This document shows, in pieces, positions 56,042-64,000 of a DNA stretch of 64,000 bases. This DNA is from Candidatus Saccharimonadota bacterium (GTDB lineage: Bacteria; Patescibacteriota; Saccharimonadia; Saccharimonadales; Saccharimonadaceae): contig JAUNOS010000003.1 of the NCBI GenBank assembly GCA_030537075.1, positions 89,127-153,126 on the forward strand, written 5' to 3'. Numbering within the stretch: position 1 is the stretch's first letter; the number at the start of each line of letters is the position of its first letter. The notes under the pieces were generated by a model that was not told where the DNA came from, searched no databases, and was given only the letters and a program-made list of their open reading frames with translations. The position numbers and the translations under genes are program-made.

Positions 56042-56323
56042 TTATTCGCTGATCAGCCCGTTTTTGCGCAAGAGATCCTGCAGCTTTGGTCGGTCAAACC
56101 CAAGCACCAGTTCGCCGTTAATGTCGGTGACCGGCACGCCCTGGAAATTGCCACCGTTTTTATTCAGCAGCTCGTCGCGCGCTGCTGGCTCCGCTTCGAT
56201 GTCCCTCGCCGCAAAGTCAACACCCAGCTTCTTCAGCCATTCCATCTCGGTGTGGCAAAAGGCGCACCAGCTCGTTGAGTAAACAGTCACTTTTGCTGCG
56301 TGATTCGTGGTATCTTCGCTCAT
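56042..56323 (-). CDS. Glutaredoxin-like thioredoxin-fold protein
   Basis: 93 residues. The active site is W-C20-A-F-C23 (STSWCAFC), followed later by GVPVTDINGE with the cis-proline and a GFDRPKLQDLL end. The redox pair C-A-F-C is close to glutaredoxin/NrdH types. It should reduce disulfides in the cytoplasm. GGAGGG lies six bases before the ATG at 56323, so this gene uses a Shine-Dalgarno site. Confidence 0.9.
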   Translation of the reverse strand: MSEDTTNHAAKVTVYSTSWCAFCHTEMEWLKKLGVDFAARDIEAEPAARDELLNKNGGNFQGVPVTDINGELVLGFDRPKLQDLLRKNGLISE

Positions 56324-56372
56324 AATATCCCTCCGCATAAGCATTGATTTACCCCAGTATAGCACATATTGC

Positions 56373-56606
56373 TTATGGGTGCGAGGGACGACTCGTCAAA
56401 TGCCACTTATGGCAATAATCACACTGGTACACCGTTATGTTCACGCCTGGACTCACCAGCTCCTGAGTGTCTGCCTGACGCCTGGCCATGGCCTCAGTAG
56501 CAAAGCGCCGCTTCTGGCGGCACACCAGATGTGGGGTGGGCGCTATATCTGGTGGTGTGCGGCGCTGCGGTGGGCGCGCGGAGGCGGGATAATTTCGTCG
56601 TGGCAT
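56373..56606 (-). CDS. Small basic protein with Cys/His motif
   Basis: 77 residues, basic N-terminal part rich in Arg and Pro, then QCDYCHKWHLTS near the end, a C-x2-C-H-x2-H arrangement that could bind one zinc together with the earlier VCRQ cysteine. Similar small 'CDYC..WHLT' proteins occur widely without assigned function. The ATG at 56606 is preferred, with TATACT nine bases upstream; the longer frame to 56798 runs antisense to atpI and is discounted. Confidence 0.6.
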   Translation of the reverse strand: MPRRNYPASARPPQRRTPPDIAPTPHLVCRQKRRFATEAMARRQADTQELVSPGVNITVYQCDYCHKWHLTSRPSHP

Positions 56607-56615
56607 AGTATAGAC

Positions 56616-56640
56616 AGTATAGCCCGAAAAGTGATATAGT
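56616..56640. promoter_or_regulatory. Divergent -10 boxes of the small Cys/His gene and the ATP synthase operon
   Basis: Leftward TATACT (56621-56616), nine bases to ATG 56606. Rightward TATAGT (56635-56640), eight bases to ATG 56649. Both transcripts would have nearly no leader. Confidence 0.55.
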
Positions 56641-56648
56641 AAAAGGTA

Positions 56649-56915
56649 ATGGAGAACAAGCCACCTGTTTCTGATGGTAAAAAAACGCCAGATGCTGATG
56701 CAGTTATGGTTATTTTTAGTACCATCGGTGATACCACTTGGCGGATGTTTGTCCCAAGCGTCGGTTTTACTCTGCTCGGAGTGTGGGCTGACGCACAACT
56801 TGGCACCAAGCCGTGGCTGATGCTAGCGGGGATCGTGCTGGGGTTCGCAGGGGCCATCCTGCTTGTTCGAAAACAAATGAGTGACGTAAAGCGGCGTAAG
56901 GAGGAAAGGAAATAA
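56649..56915 (+). CDS. atpI: AtpI-like membrane protein
   Basis: 88 residues with two transmembrane helices (MFVPSVGFTLLGVWAD and LMLAGIVLGFAGAILLV) and a basic end (RRKEERK). Length, topology and first place in the atp operon identify AtpI, which helps c-ring assembly or Mg2+ supply in other bacteria. AAAGG lies just before the ATG. The stop TAA shares bases with the atpB start (TAATG). Confidence 0.82.
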   Translation: MENKPPVSDGKKTPDADAVMVIFSTIGDTTWRMFVPSVGFTLLGVWADAQLGTKPWLMLAGIVLGFAGAILLVRKQMSDVKRRKEERK

Positions 56916-57742
56916 TGGAGCTGATGGCGGCGGCTGGTCCGCACATTTCTATCAAGGCGGATGAGATTGCCAATGTGGCGGGTGTGTCTATCACCAATTC
57001 GCATACCCTTGGCCTACTCGGTCTCTTGGTGCTGGTCTGGCTGATGTTCCGGACGCGCGCGGCCGTGCTGGGTAAGAAAAAGCACAACTTCGCTACTCGC
57101 CTGGTGCATTGGGCGTTCGATGGTCTGTACGACACGGTGCGCCAAGTCATTCCTGATGAAACCTGGGCACGTCGGGTGGCGCCGCTCAGTATCACTATCT
57201 TCTTCTTTGTGTTGGCGCAGTACTGGCTGGGGCTGCTGCCCTTCGTCGGACCGGTGACAGTGGGTGACCACGGCACACCGCTGTTTCGCGGCGGCGTGGC
57301 AGACCTGAACATGACCTTTGGTCTCGCCATAGTGACCATCATCGCGGCGCAAATTTATGCCTTCAAATACCTCGGCTTTAAGGGAAATATGGGTCGCTAT
57401 TTTATCAATCCGCTCAAAGACCCTATCATGGCCTTTGTCGGCATCCTGGAGCTGGTGGCAGAGCTGTCGCGCCTGTTGGGTCTGAGCTTCCGTCTGTTTG
57501 GTAATGTGCTGGCGGGCGAAGTGCTGCTCATCATGATCGCCTTTTTGGCGCAGTATGTGTCGCCGGTGGCGCTGCAGCCATTTTATCTGTTCGAGCTGTT
57601 TATCGGTGGCATCCAGGCCTACATTTTCTTTATGCTGACAACCGTGTTTATTTCCCTGGGGCTGGCTCACCACGACACGCACGAGCCAACTGATCATGTT
57701 CATTCCCCTGTTGAACCGAAGCAATTGGCGACAGACGAATGA
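56915..57742 (+). CDS. atpB: ATP synthase subunit a
   Basis: 275-residue membrane stator subunit forming the proton half-channels against the c-ring. The essential arginine is in the LVAELSRLLGLSFRLFGNVLAGE segment (positions ~182-204), and PFYLFELFIGGIQAYIFF is the last helix pair. Standard length. It overlaps atpI by one base and is followed by a 44-base AT-rich gap before atpE. Confidence 0.96.
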   Translation: MELMAAAGPHISIKADEIANVAGVSITNSHTLGLLGLLVLVWLMFRTRAAVLGKKKHNFATRLVHWAFDGLYDTVRQVIPDETWARRVAPLSITIFFFVLAQYWLGLLPFVGPVTVGDHGTPLFRGGVADLNMTFGLAIVTIIAAQIYAFKYLGFKGNMGRYFINPLKDPIMAFVGILELVAELSRLLGLSFRLFGNVLAGEVLLIMIAFLAQYVSPVALQPFYLFELFIGGIQAYIFFMLTTVFISLGLAHHDTHEPTDHVHSPVEPKQLATDE

Positions 57743-57786
57743 TGAAGTAAAGTATATAAAGTAATAAATAAAGGAGAATATCAACC

Positions 57787-57999
57787 ATGGAAGCACTTGC
57801 TTTTGCCCTAACTTACGCAATCCCAGCAGCCTTCGCCGCTATCGGCGCTGGTATCGTTGGTGCCGCTGCGATGAACGCCGCTGGCCGTAACCCAGAGAAA
57901 ATCAATGACCTGCGTACCATGATGATCCTTGGTATTTCATTCATCGACGCCTTGGCCATCATCGGTTTCGTTGCTGCCATCGTCGGCAAGGTTATGTAA
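57787..57999 (+). CDS. atpE: ATP synthase subunit c
   Basis: 70-residue hairpin of two helices forming the rotor ring. The polar loop is GRNP (R34, N35, P36) and the ion-binding carboxylate is D54 (SFIDALAII). Alanine after the Asp and the absence of a Gln in helix 1 favour protons over sodium. AAGGAG in an AT-rich leader (57743-57786) is the best ribosome site of the operon, fitting the need for many c copies. Confidence 0.96.
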   Translation: MEALAFALTYAIPAAFAAIGAGIVGAAAMNAAGRNPEKINDLRTMMILGISFIDALAIIGFVAAIVGKVM

Positions 58000-58016
58000 T
58001 TTGGACGAGGTAAATT

Positions 58017-58565
58017 GTGGAGACAGTATTAACACAATTTGCGGCGGCTGAAGCGCACGGTACCGGGAAGGCTGACCTGTTCAGCTCACTCGGTATCGAC
58101 TGGAAGTTGCTCGTTCTGCAGACCATTGCCTTTTTGATCCTGTTGGTCATTTTGCGCAAGTGGGTCTATCCACCTCTGGTGGCCATGCTGGAGCAGCGTG
58201 AAAAAGATATGCGTGCGGCTGATAAGGCTGCCAAGTCAGCTCGTGAAAATGCCGATAAGGCGGAAAAGATGACTAATGAGCTGATGCGCAAGGCACGTGC
58301 CGAAGCCCAGGAAATCGTGGCGTCGGCGCGTACAGAGGCGGCGGCGGTGGTCGAAGAGGCTAGCCAGAAGGCGGCGGCCAAGTCAGAAGCTATCGTCAAG
58401 GCGGCGCAGGATGACATCGCCAAAGAAGTCGCCAGCGCTCGCCAGGCGCTGCACAATGACACGCTGGAGCTGGTGGCTGAGGCGACCGGTACAGTGCTGG
58501 GTCAAAAGGTTGACGCCAAGGCTGATGCCAAGGTGATCGCTGCGGCGGTCAAGGAGGCGCGGTAA
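58017..58565 (+). CDS. atpF: ATP synthase subunit b
   Basis: 182-residue peripheral stalk: one transmembrane helix (LVLQTIAFLILLVILRKW, about 32-49), then a long Ala/Glu/Lys-rich coiled coil. The GTG start at 58017 has GAGG nearby. Stop and the atpH start are two bases apart. Confidence 0.94.
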   Translation: METVLTQFAAAEAHGTGKADLFSSLGIDWKLLVLQTIAFLILLVILRKWVYPPLVAMLEQREKDMRAADKAAKSARENADKAEKMTNELMRKARAEAQEIVASARTEAAAVVEEASQKAAAKSEAIVKAAQDDIAKEVASARQALHNDTLELVAEATGTVLGQKVDAKADAKVIAAAVKEAR

Positions 58566-58567
58566 GA

Positions 58568-59047
58568 ATGCGCGTATCCCGGCGAACATTGGCGCGGTAT
58601 GCGGCTGAGCGGCTGCTGGACGGCGACGCCAAAGTGATGGATGAGCTGGCGGCGCTGCTGGTCAGTGAAGGCCGGCAGCGTGAACTGGATCTATTGGTGC
58701 GTGATATCGAAAGCGCCATGGCAGAGCGCGGCACGGTGGTAGCGACAGTCGAAAGCGCACGGGCGCTGGACGCGGCAACTCGCCGGGCTATCGAGGAGCT
58801 GCTGGCCGCTTCTGTATCCGCATCCAGTCAGCGGGCTTCGCACCGGGTTTCCGACGCGGAAACTCGGGCTGCAGAGCTTCCCGATGCGGATACGTCAGCG
58901 GCCGCGTCGAGCCGCGCTCCCCGCATCCACCTGCGCGAAGTGGTGCATCCAGAGCTCATCGGCGGCGTGAAAGTGGCGACGCCGACGCAGGCCATGGACG
59001 CGACGATTGCCAAAAAATTACACACCTTGCGGGCGAAGAAAATCTAG
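58568..59047 (+). CDS. atpH: ATP synthase subunit delta, with Ala/Ser-rich insertion
   Basis: 159 residues, shorter than usual (~175-180). The N-terminal helical bundle ([11 protein letters not shown]) and the C-terminal membrane-stalk part ([15 protein letters not shown]) are present. Between them, residues ~88-118 form an Ala/Ser/Asp-rich, apparently disordered stretch ([15 protein letters not shown]) not seen in typical delta subunits. It joins the b stalk to the top of alpha3beta3. Confidence 0.88.
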   Translation: MRVSRRTLARYAAERLLDGDAKVMDELAALLVSEGRQRELDLLVRDIESAMAERGTVVATVESARALDAATRRAIEELLAASVSASSQRASHRVSDAETRAAELPDADTSAAASSRAPRIHLREVVHPELIGGVKVATPTQAMDATIAKKLHTLRAKKI

Positions 59048-59055
59048 GAGGAATA

Positions 59056-60582
59056 ATGAGTAAGATTGATGTGAGTGAACTAGCCAAGAGCCTGCGGGAC
59101 AAAATCGCGCAGCTCGAGGCCAGCGAAGGGCTGGAAGATGCCGGTGTCGTCATCCGTGTTGGTGACGGTGTGGCGTGGGTCCACGGCCTGGAAAAGGCTG
59201 GCGCGGCTGAGGTCTTGGAGATCGAGACTGAGGGCGGCGTGGTCGAGGCCTTTGCGCTGAACTTGATGGAAGATGAAATTGGTGCCGTCATCCTCGGTGG
59301 CGAGGAAAAGGTCAAGGCTGGTGCCAGCGTGCGCCGCAAGGGCGTGGTGCTGGACGTGCCGGTCGGTGAGGAGCTGCTCGGCCGGGTGGTTGACCCCTTA
59401 GGTCGGCCGCTGGATGGTGGTCCGGCGATCACAACCAAGGCGCGCGGGCTGGTTGAGCGCCCTGCCGTCGGTGTGATGGGTCGTAAGTCGGTGCACGAGC
59501 CACTGATGACTGGTATTATGTCGATCGACGCCATGTTCCCGATCGGTCGCGGGCAGCGTGAGCTGATCATCGGTGACCGCCAGACCGGTAAGACCGCCAT
59601 CGCTATTGACACCATGATCAACCAGGCCAAGCAAAAGACGGGCGTGGTCAATGTCTATGTGGCGATCGGTCAGAAGCTGAGTAAGATTGCTCGGCTGGTG
59701 GACCGCCTGAAAGAAGAAGGCGTGATGGAGCAGACCATCATCGTGGCGACTGGTCCGTCGGACGCTGCTTCTCTGCTCTACCTGGCGCCGTACGCCGGTA
59801 CCGCCATGGGTGAATATTTCCGTGACAAGGGCAAGCATGCCTTGATGATTTACGATGACCTGACCAAGCACGCTGTGGCCTACCGCCAGATGTCGCTGCT
59901 GCTGCGCCGCCCACCGGGACGTGAGGCGTACCCAGGTGACGTGTTCTATTTGCACTCTCGCCTGCTGGAGCGCTCAGCGAAGCTGTCGGATGATCTGGGC
60001 GCTGGTTCGCTGACTGCTCTGCCGATCATCGAAACCCAGGCTGGCGACATTTCGGCCTACATTCCGACCAACGTGATTTCCATCACCGACGGTCAGATTT
60101 TCTTGGAAACTGATCTGTTTTATCAAGGCATTCGTCCAGCAATTTCCGCTGGTCTGTCGGTGTCCCGCGTCGGTGGCGCCGCTCAGACGAAGGCGGTCAA
60201 ATCAGTCGGCGGTAACTTGAAGCTCGGTCTTTCGCAGTTCCGCGAGCTGGCGTCATTTGCTCAATTTGGTTCTGACCTTGATGACGCGACAAAGGCGCAA
60301 ATTGACCGCGGTCAGCGCCTGACGGAACTGCTGAAGCAGCCACAGTATCAGCCGATGAGCGTTTGGGAGCAGTTTGTTAGTATCCACGCAGTGACCAGCG
60401 GCGGCTTTGATAAAGTGCCAGTGGCGAAGATTAAAGAAGCGCAGAATGCCGTATTGACGACCCTCTGGACGAAGCACAAGGACGCCATGCGCGAGCTGAA
60501 TAAGGGCGATAAGCCGACTGATGAGCAGCTGAAGCTCATCGACCAGGTGACGGCTGACACGGCGAAAGGCTTTGGGGAGTAA
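59056..60582 (+). CDS. atpA: ATP synthase subunit alpha
   Basis: 508 residues, complete. Walker A is [13 protein letters not shown], and the arginine finger region [15 protein letters not shown] segment ([15 protein letters not shown]) is intact. [24 protein letters not shown] is recognisable at positions ~150-173. Non-catalytic nucleotide sites and beta contacts should be normal. AGGAGG precedes the ATG. Confidence 0.98.
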   Translation: MSKIDVSELAKSLRDKIAQLEASEGLEDAGVVIRVGDGVAWVHGLEKAGAAEVLEIETEGGVVEAFALNLMEDEIGAVILGGEEKVKAGASVRRKGVVLDVPVGEELLGRVVDPLGRPLDGGPAITTKARGLVERPAVGVMGRKSVHEPLMTGIMSIDAMFPIGRGQRELIIGDRQTGKTAIAIDTMINQAKQKTGVVNVYVAIGQKLSKIARLVDRLKEEGVMEQTIIVATGPSDAASLLYLAPYAGTAMGEYFRDKGKHALMIYDDLTKHAVAYRQMSLLLRRPPGREAYPGDVFYLHSRLLERSAKLSDDLGAGSLTALPIIETQAGDISAYIPTNVISITDGQIFLETDLFYQGIRPAISAGLSVSRVGGAAQTKAVKSVGGNLKLGLSQFRELASFAQFGSDLDDATKAQIDRGQRLTELLKQPQYQPMSVWEQFVSIHAVTSGGFDKVPVAKIKEAQNAVLTTLWTKHKDAMRELNKGDKPTDEQLKLIDQVTADTAKGFGE

Positions 60583-60585
60583 TCC

Positions 60586-61466
60586 ATGCCGAGTACTCGT
60601 GCGCTGAAAACTCGTATCCGCTCGGTAAAATCAACCAAGCAGATTACCAAGGCGATGCAGCTGGTGGCGGCGAGCAAAATGCGTCGGGCGCAGGAGGCTG
60701 ACAAGGCGTCGGCGCCTTACACGCGGGCGGCGGAGGAGCTGCTGACCTACTTGGCGTCGCAGGGCGCGACGGACCATCACCCGCTGTTTGCGCGGCGTAA
60801 AATTGCCAAGCGCCTCATCATCGTGGTGGCCAGCGACAAAGGTCTGGCCGGTGCCTACAACACCAATGTTCTGAAGACCTACCTGGAGCTGCTGCACCGC
60901 GACGATGAGCGTGGCATCAAAAATCTGACGCTGACCATCGGCCGCCGGGCATCGCAATTTGCCAGTCGGCTGAAGGACACGGAAATTGTCGGATCGTACG
61001 AAGACCTGCCGGATCGTCCGTCTGGTCTCACCTTCCACACCATCTTGAACACGGCGATGACCATGTTTGAAACTGGCGAAGTGGACGCGGTGACGCTGGT
61101 GTATACTCGTTTCGTCAGTAGTATCACGCAGACGGCAGAGACGGTGCGATTGCTACCGGCTGGGACGCACACCTCAGTTGACCCGAGTGAGGTGTCTAAC
61201 GACGTGGCGGATGCTAAGTTTGAGCCAAGTGCGCCTGAGGTGCTGGATGCGGTGGCGCGCCGCTTGGTCGGGGCGCGGGTCTTTCAGGCACTCCTGGACG
61301 CGCGGGCATCCGAACACAGCATGCGCATGATGGCCATGAAAAATGCCACCGACAACGCGTCTGATCTGGTGGACGATTTGACCCTGGCTATGAACAAGGC
61401 TCGCCAGGGCGCCATCACCCAAGAATTGGCGGAAATTTCCGGCGGTGTGGAGGCGATCAAACAGTG

Positions 61467-61467
<1 letters not shown>
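60586..61467 (+). CDS. atpG: ATP synthase subunit gamma
   Basis: 293-residue central stalk. The N-terminal helix (RIRSVKSTKQITKAMQLVAA), SDKGLAGAYN in the Rossmann part, and the C-terminal helix (ASDLVDDLTLAMNKARQGAI) are typical. The stop TGA overlaps the ATG of an extra membrane gene. Confidence 0.97.
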
Positions 61468-63313
<1,846 letters not shown>

Positions 63314-63316
63314 GCT

Positions 63317-63736
63317 ATGCAGCTGAAATTAGTCACCCTCAATGGCCTGAAATTCGACGAAGAAGTCTATTCGGTGTCAATTCCAACCGTTGATGGCGAA
63401 ATTTCGGTCTTTCCGAGTCACGAACCGCTGGTGACGGTGGCAGCGCCGGGCGTTATCACGGTGCACCGCAGCAAGGATGCTAAGGATGAAGAATTCTTGA
63501 TGATTTCTGGTGGCGTGGTGGAGATCAATCAGACTGGCGTGCGCATCCTGGTGGATGAAGCTGATCACGGCGAGGATATCATCGAGGCGGAGACACAGGC
63601 CGCGCTGGAGCGAGCTATCAAGGCACGCGATGAGGCTGGTGATCAAGTGGAGCGTGAAAAAGCCACGCAGCTGATCGACCGTCACATGGTGCGTCTGAAA
63701 GTGGCGGATTTGCAGCGCCGGAAGCGCCGCAGCTAA
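63317..63736 (+). CDS. atpC: ATP synthase subunit epsilon
   Basis: 139 residues: an N-terminal beta sandwich (VDGEISVFPSHEPLVTVAAPGV) and a C-terminal helical hairpin (ALERAIKARDEAGDQ; HMVRLKVADLQRRKR) that can inhibit ATP hydrolysis. Last gene of the operon, followed by a terminator. Confidence 0.95.
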   Translation: MQLKLVTLNGLKFDEEVYSVSIPTVDGEISVFPSHEPLVTVAAPGVITVHRSKDAKDEEFLMISGGVVEINQTGVRILVDEADHGEDIIEAETQAALERAIKARDEAGDQVEREKATQLIDRHMVRLKVADLQRRKRRS

Positions 63737-63752
63737 CAGATGACACTGACAA

Positions 63753-63786
63753 AACGAGGCTCTCGGCTTTTCGGGGCCTCGTTTTT
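63753..63786 (+). terminator. Terminator of the ATP synthase operon
   Basis: AACGAGGC (63753-63760) pairs with GCCTCGTT (63776-63783), ending in a run of T. Confidence 0.88.
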
Positions 63787-63791
63787 CGTGC

Positions 63792-63797
63792 TATACT
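63792..63797 (+). promoter_or_regulatory. -10 box TATACT, leaderless promoter of the last gene
   Basis: Ends six bases before the ATG at 63804. Confidence 0.55.
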
Positions 63798-63803
63798 GAG
63801 GGT

Positions 63804-64000
63804 ATGAGTTTGACGAGCGATGACTTGGCGGATATCAAGCAGCTGATGCAGGGCTTACTGAATCAGCAGATGGCTCAGCTGGATGAGCGGTTTGAGGCGA
63901 TTGACCGTCGCTTCGAAGACATTGACCGTCGCTTCGCAGAAATCGTCAGTCGCTTCGATGAAAACGCTGAGGTGCAAAATGAGATTCTGAACGCCATCGG
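63804..64000 (+). CDS. Coiled-coil protein, 3' truncated by window edge
   Basis: The first 65 codons only. The peptide is a repetitive coiled coil with near-repeats of RFE-x-IDRRFE-x-ID type (ERFEAIDRRFEDIDRRF), seven residues apart. Such heptads are common in small scaffold or DUF1640-like proteins. Nothing more can be said without the rest of the gene. Confidence 0.7.
   Translation, partial: MSLTSDDLADIKQLMQGLLNQQMAQLDERFEAIDRRFEDIDRRFAEIVSRFDENAEVQNEILNAI

Noticed and set aside
56607..56798. N-terminal extension of the small Cys/His protein
   Set aside because: It would run antisense to the first half of atpI, across both divergent promoters, and the extension lacks resemblance to a conserved protein.

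Overview
The window looks like chromosome from a Candidatus Saccharibacteria (TM7) / Patescibacteria-type genome. The reasons are the small, tightly packed genes with many 1-14 bp overlaps, short versions of universal proteins, an orphan type IV secretion ATPase, a sigma-region-4/HARE-HTH fusion, a sortase, DUF3048 and PEGA proteins, histidine kinases paired with receiver-only regulators, and no sign of biosynthetic pathways. TGA is used as a stop (for example atpG and the nicotianamine-synthase-like gene), so the code is not the UGA-glycine code of Gracilibacteria/SR1. No rRNA, CRISPR array, insertion sequence or prophage was seen. The lineage is an inference from gene content; no database was searched.

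Layout. 1-2.5 kb: end of a PIF1-like helicase and a GH1 glycosidase. 2.5-10.9 kb: a division and cell wall cluster (mraZ, rsmH, ftsL-like, ftsI, mraY, ftsW, murG, ftsQ) without the Mur ligases, ftsA or ftsZ; the mraZ promoter carries MraZ-type TGGGT boxes, and a long imperfect stem spans the mraZ-rsmH gap. 10.9-11.7 kb: a gene-free stretch bounded by 17-bp direct repeats. 11.7-19.6 kb, minus strand: secretion ATPase, sigma4-HARE protein, topA, CDP-alcohol phosphatidyltransferase and dprA. 19.66-19.97 kb: a candidate structured ncRNA with a consensus promoter and a strong terminator. 21.0-23.7 kb: a Fur/Zur-type repressor divergent from a nicotianamine-synthase-like gene, a COG0523 GTPase and an unknown coupled gene, with a 31-bp operator covering both promoters; facing it is the der-pth-permease-TIGR03943 operon. 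27.5-37.4 kb: lipoprotein, pseudouridine synthase, two kinase/receiver sets, tRNA-Glu, DUF3048 protein, gltX. 37.5-50.5 kb: envelope proteins (PEGA, sortase, lactate permease, two VanY-like peptidases, CapA-like protein), xth and a divergent glycosyltransferase pair. 50.5-56.6 kb: smpB, an island of four unrecognised genes, a ParB-like protein, an ABC-F ATPase, glutaredoxin and a small Cys/His protein. 56.6-63.7 kb: the F-type ATP synthase operon atpI-B-E-F-H-A-G-x-D-C, where x is an unrecognised four-helix membrane protein. The window ends in a truncated coiled-coil gene.

Expression. More than twenty genes have a TATAAT-like -10 hexamer ending 5-9 nt (usually exactly 6) before the start codon and no Shine-Dalgarno sequence, so their mRNAs should be leaderless. 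Genes inside operons instead use Shine-Dalgarno sites or stop/start overlaps. The most interesting biology is the zinc-type regulator/nicotianamine-synthase/COG0523 module; next are the two structured RNA candidates, the extra membrane gene in the ATP synthase operon and the orphan island at 51-53 kb.
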